From positions 1,860,001-1,924,000 of the forward strand of contig JAHYIO010000039.1 of NCBI GenBank assembly GCA_020543525.1: a stretch of 64,000 bases of DNA, given 5' to 3'. Numbering within the stretch: position 1 is the first letter of the stretch; every line of letters starts with the position of its first letter. The translations under genes and the position numbers were made by a program. Shown piece by piece: positions 36,435 to 50,707 of the stretch. The notes beneath the pieces are model-generated. The model saw only the letters and a list, made by a program, of their open reading frames with translations, had not been told where the DNA came from and made no database searches. The DNA comes from Coriolopsis trogii. Lineage: Eukaryota; Basidiomycota; Agaricomycetes; Polyporales; Polyporaceae.

Positions 36435-38635
36435 ATGCACGCATACTTGGCTACATTTACACTCGTCGCTTTGGTACTAGCTCGTCCTTCGGCAGGTGTA
36501 AAGGCGCTGGACGCAAGGGCAGTGCATGCAGTTTGCGACGAGCTTGCAAGCTCGCTCTCATCCGAATCCGCGGTCTTCTGGCCTGGTGCGTATGAGCATG
36601 TATCGTGTGCGCAGCTACGCGGCTGATGTGTTGGTGCATCCTACCCTCCGGAACGCCAGATGGACCTCAAGCAGACAAGTACTGGCAGGATATCGGACAT
36701 TACGCGACATCCAGTACGCAACATGCGGCGTGTTCAGTCGAACCGGGCACCACGTACGATCTCGGGAGGATAGTGAGCCCCTACCTTCGTCGATGTTAGT
36801 CCAAATCCTTCCTGACCATACTCCCGTGCCCCCTCAGCTGCAAATCCTTGGGCAGACAAGAACCCCGTTCGCAGTTCGTTTTCCAACGCTACTCACCGTT
36901 AGCAACATGAATTTGAGGCCATTATGCTGATAATGCATAGGTCAAAGGAGGTGGCCATGCGATGAATCCTACGTTTTCGTCGACCAGGGGCATTCAAATC
37001 GCCATGTCCCGCTTCAACAAGGTGACGTTCCATCCGGCCACGAACACAACAACGGTCGGAGCTGGGCTTATCTGGGACGACGTCTATGCGGCGCTGGAGC
37101 CGTACTCTGTCGGCGTGGTGGGCGGGCGAGTGACAGGGATCGGGGTAGCCGGGTTTACCCTGGGCGGAGGTTTGTTCTTTTGGTCACTCCTTACACCTCC
37201 CCCGTATACCACGTGTGCTCTGTGGCGGCTCGCTCGCATCTGTGGCTGACAACGTTGATTCATGCTGTCACCAGGATACTCATGGAAGACCAATCAATTT
37301 GGGCTTGCTCTTGACAATGTCGATGGCTTCGAGCTAGTGCTTCCGAGCGGCCGCAACATCTCTGTCACGCGCGACAACCACCCAGATCTATTCTTTGGTC
37401 TTAAGGTGCTGCTCTCTTAAATGCAGCGTAAACCGTCTTCTGACCCTTGATTCTCGGCGATCAGGGAGGTTACAACAACTTTGTGAGTAGATCATGCATC
37501 TCTCGTTTAAAGCGCACCAGGACTCATCTGCTCGCCGGTCACAGGGTATAGTCACCAGGTTCACGTTGCGGACACATCCACAGACGGATGTATGGGTGAG
37601 TAACGACATGTAGGCCCCCTTTGAGATTTTTCCGGTCGCAAGCCTGACCGAGTCTATGACATCGTACAGGGCGGTGTGCTCACGATTGATGGCGATGATA
37701 TTGAGGCAGTCAAAAATGCGACCGTCAAGTTCTCGCAGAACGTAGTGGACCCGAAGGCATCAGTTCTGCCCACGGAGGGCTATACCAATGACCAGGTACG
37801 TATGTTGTGTCGCCTTTACGCTTATGTGTTGATACCCGTGGTGATTCAATATGGAACTCGCAGGGCGGGCTGCTTGCTAGCATCTTGATGTTCTACGACG
37901 GTCCGAGCCCTCCTGAGGGAATCTTCGATGACTTCCTATCGATACCCTCCCTATCGAAAGACCTGAAGACTCGTTCGTTGCTCGATCTTATCAGAGCATC
38001 ACCTTCGAATAGTACTGCTGGCATTCGGTGAGTTGAGCTATCAGGCATCCATGCTCGTGCTTTCACACCGTCTTCCCATACCGCCAGCGGTATCTACCAG
38101 ACCGTTTCTCTCCTGAGTTACACCCCTTCACTCATGGACGCAATCACAAACGAGACGACTGTGCGTACTATGTATCTCTTTGCTTAATTGCGTACCTCGA
38201 TACGAGTCATCTAACACTGATGTTCTACCGCACTAGTTTTGGGGCAAACAACTCTCTTCCACATCCGTCTTCCTCGTAACATACGCGATCGAACCCTTCC
38301 TCAGCTCCATTTTCTCGCACGCCCCCGCCTCATCCTCTGCGTACCCACCCAATCGCACCCGGGGCCTCTCCCCGCTTAACCTCTACATTGCGTACACGCG
38401 CGCGGAAGACGACAAGGTCGTTTGGGATGCAGCACGGCAGAGCGCGGAGCGGCTGACCCAGGTCGCCGTGGACGAAGGCCAGGACGTCGCGGATGCTGCG
38501 CTGTATCCGAACTACGCGATATTCAGCACGTCGCTGGAGAGGATGTACGGGCGGAACGTGGACATCTTGAGAGCGCTGAAGGCTAGGTATGATCCGGGAA
38601 ACGTGATGGGTCTCGCGGGAGGGTGGAAGTTTTGA
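36435..38635 (+). CDS. Secreted FAD-linked oxidoreductase, copy C
   Basis: Complete VAO/PCMH-type flavoprotein. The ATG at 36435 gives a signal peptide (MHAYLATFTLVALVLARPSAG). Joined exons: SSLSSESAVFWP, DGPQADKYWQDIGHYATSST, LQILGQTRTPFA, VKGGGHAMNPTFSSTRGIQI, VTGIGVAGFTLGGG, YSWKTNQFGLALDNVDGFEL, NHPDLFFGLK, GGYNNF, GIVTRFTLRTHPQTDVW, GGVLTIDGDDIEAVKNATVK, GLLASILMFYDGPSPPEGIF, SLLSYTPSLMDAITNET, FWGKQLSSTSVFLV and the closing berberine-bridge block (AALYPNYAIF, YDPGNVMGLAGGWKF). All junctions I checked keep frame and use GT-AG ends. The His in KGGGH is kept; no second flavin-linking Cys is seen. About 480 residues. Downstream of copy B in the same orientation, so a tandem duplicate. Substrate unknown. 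Confidence 0.9.
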
Positions 38636-41050
38636 TCTGGGAGGGATCAGACAGAGATGGAGAAGTGCGGGAAACGTTTTGCATGCAATGGGAGAGCACG
38701 AGCGTACGCTATCCATCAACAACTTAGCTTGCGTGTTTCCGGCTTGCGGGCACCGTGTCGCTTCCCTTGCTCCACCCCTGCGTCTCGCAGAGCTGGCTGA
38801 GGAACCGTCGTGCAGAGAGTCGAGGAGGCAGGGAGAGTGGGACGTACATGTCTCCTTCGCAAGTTCTGGACGTGCGGCAGCTCGTCTCACAACCGCTCGG
38901 TACTCTGATTCATGTTGCCCACGTAGTTGCCGCTCCGTTGGGAATTCGGTAAGCAGACGAGGAAGCGGTTTGGCTCCAAGCCTTGGGGAGAGTTATCGGG
39001 AAGCTACTATCGACCAGGCCCGGAGAGGGGCTGTCGGCAAGTCTCAACGTATGATAGCAATCCATTCACAGTTAAAGGGAACAATAGAGGCTCGCGCGAG
39101 CGAGAATGACTGCACCGGCTTCCCTCAGCCCGCAGCGGTGATGGTAGTATATATTTATATGAAAACGACTCTAATGAAAGGCGCGGCCAAGTTAGCCTAC
39201 TCATATTATCTGCAGATCACAGCTCACCCGAAAATAACATCCTAGGCCTACTTAGCAAACACGAGAAGGACGCACGGGGAGACCGAGTCAGTCCTCGTCC
39301 TCGTTAGTGCGGAATCAGGGCATCGCGGAAGTAGCGCCCGTGCCTGTTTGCTTGCGAGACTCGAGTCGGACTCGGACGGACAAATCTTCGTCTTCTACTT
39401 GTCCAACGACATGTCTGTCTCCTCGCTGCCTCAGCTGGCAGCACATATTACTCTACAGATTTTATGTCTCGTCGATCTGTGCTGTGTCCTCGGCCATCGA
39501 CTTCTTTGACTGCGGCCTCGGCCGGTGGTGCGCTCTGGCGCGATGTTCACAAACATAGTCTTCAAGATGTATCCCTTCTTTAGGCCTCGCGATTTGTAAG
39601 CAGTATTCTAAGCCTTCAGCCTGCAATCTGCAATTCGACCGTACGCTTGGAACCGCCCGCTTGGTGAGCATTCCCCGCGACTTACCTGCACCTCGTAATC
39701 GCGCTCTTCTGACGTACTTACTTTCTACTACGTCGCGGTGTTGCGTTTGTTTTCGACTGAAGGGAAGCTGGTTCTCTTGTTCGCACAATCAGTTATCGGG
39801 ATGATTCAGGATGGGATCCGTCAGGTACGTTTCCACCTCTCTCTTCCCCCTGAGTCCTCCTAATGTTCTCTGATCACATGCATGCGCCATATCAATCTCT
39901 CGCTCCAAGAGCCCACCGTTGCCGTCCAATATATACCATTGAAGGCCCTCTGCGTCGGGCCTACATGTCGCTTGCGCATGATTATAGTCGACAGAACTTC
40001 TGCTGTACACAGTGCGTCTGTGCACGTCTCACACTATTTTTACCCGTATTCGCGCAAGCTCACTAGCCACACCAATGCTTGCAGTGTGCGCGGCGTCATG
40101 CAGCGTTCCTACGTTTACGTTTGCGTCTCGCTTTGGTGCAGGTGCTGGCTACCTTCAATCCCAGCTGGGCCGCACCTCTTGTCTACGCGCAGACGCTGAT
40201 AGCGCAGGATCTGCAAGAGGGCCAAAGTACACACCATCCAAGAGATGAATATCAATTGAGGACCGTTGATGACAAGTATGAACGCAGACTCGGTGAGGCG
40301 CAGAGTTCGTTCGTCTGTCGATTTCAGGAGACAGAAAGCCAATGCGTCTTGGGTGTCGCCGCGCGGCAGTGTTGAATGCCTGGATTGCTTGATATCCTAG
40401 GTATGACATCGTAGGTCGTATACAGCTGTTGGCTCATAAGTATACATAGCGTGGATAATAACGGCATCATGCCACAAACCGATTGGACCTGCAAGAGACT
40501 CGCACTTCGTGCTTGCCGGGTCACATATACCAGCCCGCGCCGACAACCTCCGCCAAGAGTATGTGAGGGCCCACACGCACTTATCCGACTGTCAGGCTGC
40601 TTCAAATCATCTTCGATGTGAGTCTTCATAACCGTTCTGGACTCGTATTATTCTCACCTGGGGTCATCGACTCTGGCTTAGTCTGGTAATAGCTGGTAAG
40701 CGATGCCATTTCGCGACTTCCCCGGTTCTATGTTATGCAGTCGAACCGCACGATCCTATTAAGTGCCTTGTCGAGCGCTTCGGTAGGGTGTGACTCTGGT
40801 ATGAGCTGCTTTCACGAAGCAAATCTGAAGACGTCACGAGGATGACTGGTGAGTGCGACACTTGTTGTGTAATATCATATCACTCCATTCACAAATACTC
40901 GCAGGTCATGGGATGCTGTCACTATAGTACAACGATCTCCATGGTTTCATATTCATACAATCACAGTCATTTGTGGACAGTCAGGGTACAAGTTCGGCAA
41001 ACACATTGAGAGAGCGTATTGAACAAGTACTCGCCGCACCGCAACGACGG
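38636..41050. other. Gene-poor spacer of about 2.4 kb
   Basis: 3' flanks of FAD copy C (plus) and the FunK1 kinase (minus). Several frames of 60-190 codons occur (the longest on plus at 38679-39245), but they are mixed-composition, without domains or a coherent intron chain. I see no long terminal repeat, transposase or tRNA. Confidence 0.5.
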
Positions 41051-44000
41051 CTACTTCTCCCGAGGAGTGTTTGCCCCGCTATTAACCGCACCCCGCGTCT
41101 TCTTCCTAGCAGGGCTGCGATCAGCGCTGTCCTCAGCGCCGCCTTGGGCAGAGCTACCAGCTGGCTGCTCGGCCGCTGCGGTTGTGCTGCCCCTTGTCAA
41201 CGGCGACGACTCTCGCATGGCCCTTCTGGCGGTGGCTTTCTTTCCACCCACTTGTTGCACGTGGGAGTCCCTCTTCTTTCGTTTCCCTAGTTCAGGTTGG
41301 CTGATAGAACTTGTCGTCGACGTGTCCGATGACTGTGAACCAGGCACCGAGTCATCCGGCGTGGCACCCTTACCGGGACCTCGCGAGAACATCGTCGGTT
41401 TGTGGTATGGATACTGGTCTTCGGTCTTCTTGAGACAGTCATCGGACCATTCCCATCCTTCAGGGCTGATCTTGATTGCCTCGTAAAATGCAACGCTGAT
41501 GGCGCAATGGTCCTCCACCTTAGATTCGGCCGGTGATGCTTTTTCCGGCGCTTTTTCCGGCGCCTTTACAGTCTCCTCTACAGTCTTCTTGGCCACGTAT
41601 CCATCTGGTTTCTTGAGACGGCTAATGTGAGCTTCTGAGCCGATCGTGGGCGCAGTGTTGGGGCCCAACAGATCCTTTCCTCGTTGATGGCCCATAGCCG
41701 TGTAATGGTCCTCGAATAACGATGCCAGCGTGTTGATCAGTATGCGAAGAGGGTGTACTTGAAGGCTCTGTCCGTTTTTTGTCTTGTGTATGCCAAAGCC
41801 ACCCCCTACCATAGGTATTCCGTCTCTCACATTGTTATATTTTGTCCGTGGGCCTTGCGGCAGTAGACTTGAACCGGCAATACGGGTGTTCGTGTTTGGC
41901 GGAGGGGCCTCGTACACCAGATGCATGAATCTAGCAAGATCTGCCGGCGCGCCAGTATAATCATGGGGGAGAAACTTGAGAATGCACCATTCGAGCACGT
42001 GCTTGAATGACTCGAGGTCGTCTGAGACAGTATAGCGTTTTGCAGGATCATGTTGGAGCAATGCAGAGGTGAAGGTGTAAGTACCCTATTGGCTCCGAAA
42101 TGTTATTCAATGAACGAGGCTACAGACGAGTTTACTATTACTCACGGAACGTGGCTTGGTAAATATTGTGCCAGAGTTCAGCTCCTCCGTTGTCTTGGCC
42201 AGATCCCAGTCGGCAAGCAGCCCAACCACTCCGGTAGGAGCTTCGGGATCAGGATAGATGAGGATGTTCCCTGGGCTTATATCCCGGTGAAGGATCCCTT
42301 TTGCCCAAGCCTTTTGATGAGCTGCAAACCCTTAGTCAATAACAGAAATTTCTATGTCTAGCCCGTTCAATCTTACCCAAAAGCGAAGTGTATATCACAT
42401 ACACAAGATCCCAGGCTGACTTGAATTCCAAAAGCGGTCGGCATACTTCCTTCATCACGAGCCGAGTATGAACCCTAGTGGGACCTCTCAACTTCAACTT
42501 GCCATTGATGGCAACATTTGGCAGCTGTTGAGTTTGCTGTGCGGGATGCACCGCCATTTGCATGGGGACAGGAATACTAGGGTGCTGCACCGGAACTCCT
42601 TCAAGTTCATCATCATCGACATCCTACAGGAACAGATTGTTAGTAGCCTATCTGATGCAAGCATGCGCAGTGTGACTGACCTCAGGCTGATTGACATGTT
42701 GATGAACAATGGGGCCTACACTCGCCGGTGTGAGGACATCCCCCACACCAATCGGTGTCGGAATGTGGCCAGACATACTAGAGCCCTCCCATAAATTGGA
42801 ATAGATGTCGGACTCGGATGTGAGCAGTTTGTTCCTCCAGTAGTCTTTGATGAATGCGGCCTCGTGTAGAACAACTCCCTCTTTATCTGTCCAGCAACGA
42901 TACCCCACAAAACCGCGCGTCCCTTTACCAACTGTGCAGTCGCTGGCAAAGGCGGGCCGTCCTACAAGCCAAACCTGCATGGTTCGTGGAGCGTCTTGAC
43001 GAGCTGGACCGCCGTCTGAGGACCAGTGGAGGTCCAAGTGAAGCTCGTAAACTCGGTAACCGTCCTTTGCGGCATGGTGCAGGCCTTGTGATATGAATTC
43101 GTCGTTTGCGAAAAGTTTGTATGCGCTTCGGAATTGCGCTGCCTTCTCGGGGTCGGCCACTTTCGCAGTAGGGTCATGTCCACGATCAACAGCTGTAGCG
43201 GAAGAGCTGTAGATGGCGTATAAAAACTTGGCCATGTATGAGGGGTTCTGAATATAGTCGAAAGACTGAGAAACGATAGTGCGCGAGAGGTCGGATCGGA
43301 TGAAGCGTGCTTGTTCCCTGCAGATGACGATTGAAAAGATGTGTAGTCGGTGCTGGCGTTTCCGTACTTCGCTTATGTATTCACCAATTTGGCCTCGAGA
43401 ACGCTTACTCTCCTCTGAATTGAGGGAGAAGTTTTTGCTGGTCCAAGGGAAGTACTTCCTCGTGTACTTAACCTCTATCACCAAATCCACGAAGGACCAG
43501 GATGTTTGCGCCGGAAGAACACAGGAATCCGCATCCTGTGTGCTTGATTCTGCACCTGCTACGGGGGACACAGGTGTCCCTAAACTCCCTGGCGAGCTCT
43601 CCGCACCCCCGGAAGTGTCTGCGCCTCCAGAGGTGTCCGCATTGCCTGATGTGCACCGTGACTCTCCTGAGCCCGCATCGAAGTCCTCCACATGGGATGC
43701 TTCAGTCGGGTTTGGATCAGTACTCGTCGAGGTTTCTGCGGGGCTGTTGTTGGACTTATTCTTTTTCGACCTCTTGGGAGGAATTAGGTACACCTTTTGA
43801 GCCTCTGGATCCGTCGGGTAGATGCCTAGGTCGGGGAGCGCTGCGTTGTAGTTCTCGTCCTGCTCCTTTGCCGTTGTGCTATCATGGTGGCGATCCGTGC
43901 GATACGCCTTGAACGTTTTACAGTTCATAGCATCAAAAATCTTGTTGAAGCCTTGAACCTGTCGTGTCCCTGGAGTTAGTCGGAGATATGTTTACACACA

Positions 44001-44521
44001 ACAATATGACCTACCAAACCGGGGTACATGCCGCTTTCCTTATGATTCAAGTCGACAACGAAAGGTTTGAGTTCCGTGGAGGCGTGAGGTGCCTGCTGAG
44101 ATAGAGGAGCACATAGTTTGAGCCATTCATCCAATGGCATCTCCTCGGAGTTCTCATCGAACTCGTTCGCCATGACCTTGCGGGGCTCTGAAGGGACGCC
44201 AGTCAAACGTGCGAGATGGCCGTGGTTGGGGATGGAAGAGGCTTTAAACTTGATAGGAGTATGTCCAGAGGGAGGATTTTTGGCCTCAGAGGACGGAGTC
44301 TTTGCAGTGGAAGATGAGAGATGATCGCCACCAGGAGCGAGTGATGTAGTACTATCAGGGACGCTGACACGTTCGGCGGCAGTCGAGAAGGTTGTAGTAG
44401 GAGGTGATGTATTGCCAACGGCTTCGACAGTTGGAGAAACAGTGGCGGTAACCTGACTAGGAATACCACTACTGCCTGTACTCTCTGAGCGACGCGCGTT
44501 GGAAGTTGACTGGGAAGACAT
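41051..44521 (-). CDS. FunK1-type fungal protein kinase
   Basis: Large protein-kinase-like protein of a family expanded in mushroom fungi; cellular role not established. The ATG at 44521-44519 gives a Ser/Thr/Pro-rich N-terminus (MSSQSTSNARRSESTGSSGI), then MPLDEWLKLCAPL. The next large exon (about 42680-43925) has FVDLVIEVKYTRKYFP, RQHRLHIFSIVICREQARFI and SFDYIQNPSYMAKFLYAIYS, followed by VWLVGRPAFASDCTVGKGTR. The catalytic loop is AKGILHRDISPGNILIY, with HRD at 42289-42281, and the metal site reads LLADWDLAK, with DWD at 42211-42203 in place of DFG. Then MLQHDPAKRYTVSDDLESF and a C-terminal tail with KAPEKAPEKASPAE and basic nuclear-signal-like clusters (GKRKKRDS, ARKKTRG). About 1,050 residues. 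The core is clear; small exons near 42330-42660 are less exact. Confidence 0.82.
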
Positions 44522-46336
44522 GATAAGTCGAGGAACGACGACTGTATGAGAAATAATATGTGAGGTGAGGGATACGTACCGAGCGTGTTACCCTTTATAT
44601 AGCAGCCTGCGCATATGTTAGGTTCAAGACTCTCGTAGTACATGTTGAAGTCCTCACAATTCTCCGAGGGAGGGTCGGAATCTGAGCCGGTGCACGACTA
44701 CCAGCCAGAAAATGGAGCTCTCCTGTGGTTTCGATCGTCATGGACGATACAAGGTTATCATTACGACGTGTCTGCATCATTCCAGTTGTCAGTCTTGCCT
44801 TATGCCGTTGTTGTTTCGGTGTGCGTAGGTGTGACTTGTAGCGATGGAGAAATCCAAGCAGTACGAGATCGCGCTGGCGACCGGCGCCCAATTGCATGCA
44901 CCTTCCAGCGGGATCGGACGCCCGTCCAAGACCATTCGTCGAAGTGAACGCCAACTGAAGTGCTGGGGGATGACGAGTATCAGTACTGCATTATGTGTAC
45001 TCTGGCCTTGGGTCGAGTAGGTGCGAGACCCATTCAAAATCGCGCGAAAGATTCAGGTGCATAGCAACCACTACTTACACATCGAACTTTCATGATTCGA
45101 GGGTGTGTTTCACGAAGGAGAAGCGAAGGAGAGACATTAGTTGTTGCAAGTCCAAATGGATACGGAAAGGACTACATCATAATACACCAACATTCCAACT
45201 ACAGACCTATCATTCACTCTCAAACGTGACGACGCCGATGTCACATGAGTAGGACTCCGAGCTATAGGACTGCAAGAATGATGAATTAGATGACCATCCA
45301 TATCTGTGGGTCAGACAACACGAAAGGGGCGGATGATAAAATGTGCGCAGACTGCTTCAAAGCCGGCCGGGCGGAGGAGTTCGAAAGTCGGGAGCATGTC
45401 AGCAGCCATACACGCGGGAAAGATGCAAGTGTAGACCGTGACAGTTTTGCGCTGCGTTCTGTTGAACGCCTCACAATCTGCCAGTTGGAGCGCCTTCAGA
45501 TTCTGAGAGAAAATGAGAATATAATAGCGTACTCTGTTCATAGGGCCATGGTGCGACCCAGCGAACAAATATGCCCTGGTCCGAGGAACGTTAACGCAGG
45601 CAGCGGCAAACCTTTGAGGTTCGTTCCTCGTCGGAATGCAACAGTCGCCTCATGGTGGACGTCGGTATACAATCACCCTCGAACAAATATATGGGAATGA
45701 AGGATGGATGGTCGGAGGCGGCACTGGAGGGACGTACCTTGTCGCACTGCACGCATTACCCCATCCGACTCCAGTCTTGACATGGACATCATTCTCAGCA
45801 CGAACACCAAATGATCGTGGCACAACCTGTCGAAGGGTTACTAGCTTTCCCAACACATCGGTGGTACGATATGCCGGTTGTGTGATGCGAGGAGAGAGCC
45901 AACTGCATCGAAATCTCGTTAAGGCGACAGGGCGCCTGCCCATCCCTGTACGCGGAGCCCCGGCCCGCGTTCCCGAGTACATCCGTAGCACTCACCCTAC
46001 GTCGAGAGATGGGGGCCAAACGTCCGTGGAAGCACTGAGCACTGCAACTATTATATGGAGATGAAAATGATGATACAAATGTGACTGAGCAGAGCAGGCC
46101 AGTATACACAGCACATACTAGTCAGGTTTGTGACTTCTTCGCAGTCCTTCGGTCAGCGGTCAACCAAGCTCAGCCATAGCCAAAAAAAACCATCGCCCAT
46201 CGCCCTCCGCCCATCGTCCGTGCAGCGAGTTCGGTCGACACCGTCCTTTTGCGCACCGCGCGTCTTCTCATCCTGCGAGCGCGCCGACAGCAAGGGCAGG
46301 GGTGTGGGATGGGACGGCGATAGAGCGGCGCGCGTC
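44522..46336. other. Gene-poor spacer of about 1.8 kb
   Basis: Between the FunK1 start (44521) and the CaM-kinase stop (46337), both on minus. Frames up to 142 codons on both strands carry no domain. It should contain the FunK1 promoter; no clear TATA box. Confidence 0.5.
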
Positions 46337-48256
<1,920 letters not shown>

Positions 48257-48294
48257 GGGAGACGACTCTGTGTGGGCGTGAGGCTGCGGGGTAT

Positions 48295-48729
48295 TTAGGC
48301 GTCGTCGATGGGGATGATGGAGGGAGGGAAGAGAGGAGGAGGCAAGCAGGAGGTGGCTGTTGTTATAATTAAAGTTGTAGCAGAGATCAGAGCACTCACA
48401 CCCTCCCGATCCGCATCGCCCCGTCCCCCCGGCCATGGTCCTCCCCCGGTCTGTCCTCTCCTCTCCTCCTCCTCCTGCTCTGCCTTCCCCGCAAGGCGAT
48501 GTCCTCGAGGCACTGTTGCCGCTGCACTCTGCGATGCACTCGCCGCCCGTGTCGTCTCAGGCGTTTTCGACACGACCACCACGGACTTCTCTCCCTGCTT
48601 CGCTGTCTGATGCGCGCTCATGCGGGCATATCGATGGTTGTCCTCGCCGCCCCCTCCGCCTGTCTGCTTGGACCCTCCCTCTTTGATGCGCAATGGTCGG
48701 AGCGATGACTTGCTGGATTGCTGGCCCAT
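48295..48729 (-). CDS. Candidate small Ser/Gly-rich protein with myristoylation-like start
   Basis: Open frame from ATG at 48729-48727 to a stop near 48297-48295, or ending sooner by splicing. It begins MGQQSSKSSLRPLRIKEGG, a good match to an N-myristoylation start (Met-Gly, Ser at position 6), then KSVVVVSKTPETTRAAS, AAATVPRGHRL and an Arg/Gly/Glu-rich stretch. A well-formed intron (donor gtgagt near 48400, acceptor ending aacaacag) interrupts the 3' part. It lies only about 40 bases upstream of the CaM-kinase start on the same strand, so it may be part of that gene's 5' leader or an upstream frame rather than a separate gene. No known domain. Confidence 0.35.
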   Translation of the reverse strand: MGQQSSKSSLRPLRIKEGGSKQTGGGGGEDNHRYARMSAHQTAKQGEKSVVVVSKTPETTRAASASQSAAATVPRGHRLAGKAEQEEEERRGQTGGGPWPGGRGDADREGVSALISATTLIITTATSCLPPPLFPPSIIPIDDA

Positions 48730-50583
48730 GTGGTCGATAGAATGAGAGTGCGGCAATTACGGTGAAGGATAGGCTACGGTAGCGAGCGGGGAATAACGAG
48801 ATTGAGCACCGTCACCACACCGAGGACTCGCATATATGTACGTCCGCGGTGCCCTGTCACCCACCGTGCCGCGTACACGCTGCGTGGTCCGAGAAGCGAC
48901 AGAATTGGTCACTTCCGGCGTCGTTGGCTGCAAACTCATTGCTCGGCCGTCCAGAGGCTGTGTGCTGCACCGCCGGAGGGCGCTGCGGCGCTCCCTAAAC
49001 TGCTTCTTCTCCACTCATTCCCTATCTCCATGTTGTCTTCGGCGTGCTACGGTGCATTCGCATACCACACATGAAGGCTTCTCGTGTATAGCGATACCAT
49101 GACCGAGTCAACAATGTGCGTTGAGGCGTTGCCAAGCTGTCGAGTATATTGGCGTCCGTCCGCGTACCGTCTCGCGAGGATGAACGCTCCTGAAACAGAA
49201 GGCGGCGGGAGTCGGCTCTGTTCTGTCATCGCACCTGAGCAAAGCCTGGAGTTCGGCATGAAAAACGAACAGCCATTGCGACAATGTCAGCCCATTCGGT
49301 GGGTATCTACGCATTCGATTCTGCTGCGAGATTCCGTATTGTTAACCACGATTCGTAGACTGGCCGTTGTTCCGAGCGCACTTGCCCAAGTACGTCAAAC
49401 TGAGATACAGACCCGCACTGTGCATCCCCAGTCAGCGGGATGTCGTCGTAGACGCGGGTACACGGCATATCGCATTCGTTAAGTGTTCATTTGACATCGC
49501 CTCCTATAATGCTATGTTTTGATTTCAGTGCTGGCTTCACATTAGTCCAATAACTCCCAGCGTTCGCTCGACATATTTGATGACAGTCTGTCACTGTGCC
49601 TTGCCCCAAACGAATACCGCACAGCCGCGCTCAAGCAATTCACTGCGGCGAATCTGCCGACGCAATCCACGCCCAGTCTGACCACTTTCCAATACATACC
49701 GAACGGTCCCCTGCCGAGTAGTATGTATACATTATGGAAAACGAGCGAGTACTCATCGACTCCGACAATGTGTTCTGTAAGGGTGCTCAATCTCCTCACG
49801 GATCACCGGGCGTCCGCGTCAGGACTGGTCAGGATGTAAGTATAGCGTACCGCACAGCTGAGCTGCCGATCCTTCTCATAGTCGGCTACTGATCCGGTGC
49901 ACAACTGGAGCGATCGCTGCTGTTCCTCGCGTCACGAACGTGTCCCACATCTGTCTCAGCTCGCAGTCCGCATCCGCGAATCACAGACGTAGTCATAGCC
50001 CCCCTCGGAATGTCCAGGCATCGCTTGCACGACCAACGCGAGACTTACGGCAAGGTTGTGTTATCATGAGTATCCGTGCAAATATACTCACCATACATTT
50101 GCCAGTACACACTCCCCGCTCTCAGTAGGTATACAGATACGCGTATGTTGCTGTACGTCTGCACAGCTGCTATGCACTCGCCATCTTCAGACACGGGCAC
50201 AATCTAAAGATCCAGATCGTCGATATGCAACATCAGTGTGGCCGTGGCCTCATGCTACCACGGCCTGCGAAGTGTACTCCTGCGTTCCTATCATAATCCT
50301 CGGGTCTCCTAAGGTACGATCTCTCACAATCATCCTCCTTGTGCCTTGTTTGCTCCCGTCCACAGCGGTCCCCATAACTATATCTACAAACGTTTGTAAA
50401 TGATGCCGCAAGCTCAATAGAGTATATTTTGTGGAGAAGTACTAGCCCACACTTGATACCAGTCGGAATGGCTGCGTGCTCAGCGCTCAGCAGAGAGGTT
50501 GCTACCTACATGAGATCCGAGCCAAGCCGTCGGAGGTTCCATAACCACAGAACGCAATAAAAATGCCCTTTCACACATCCAAA
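48730..50583. other. Gene-poor spacer of about 1.85 kb
   Basis: Upstream of the CaM-kinase region and downstream of the tRNA. I saw no coding frame with a domain or a splice chain, and no transposon signature. A run of five A at 50559-50563 serves the tRNA on the minus strand. Confidence 0.5.
50559..50563 (-). terminator. Pol III terminator of tRNA-Arg
   Basis: TTTTT on the minus strand, 20 bases past the tRNA 3' end, the usual RNA polymerase III stop signal. Confidence 0.65.
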
Positions 50584-50666
50584 CGACCAACCTGGGAGTC
50601 GAACCCAGAATCTTCAGCTATATCCTAAACCGGAAACTGACGCCTTAACCATTAGGCCAGCCGGCC
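50584..50666 (-). tRNA. tRNA-Arg(CCG) with a 10-base intron
   Basis: Full cloverleaf on the minus strand: acceptor 5' GGCCGGC with 3' GTTGGTC (three G-U pairs) and discriminator G; positions 8-9 TG; D arm GCC-TAATGGTTAA-GGC; anticodon stem TCAGT/GCTGA; variable loop AGATT; T arm CTGGG-TTCGACT-CCCAG. The anticodon loop reads TT-CCG-G, followed by TTTAGGATAT and A38, so a 10-base intron sits one base after the anticodon, the usual place. Mature length 73 without CCA. Anticodon CCG reads the Arg codon CGG. Discriminator and arms match eukaryotic tRNA-Arg. Confidence 0.9.
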
Positions 50667-50707
50667 GGCGTTATGCTCAATATGCTAGGCCAGTCGGATT
50701 CGGACCA

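Noticed and set aside
38679..39245. 188-codon plus frame after FAD copy C
   Set aside because: No domain, no conserved start context, and composition like the surrounding spacer.
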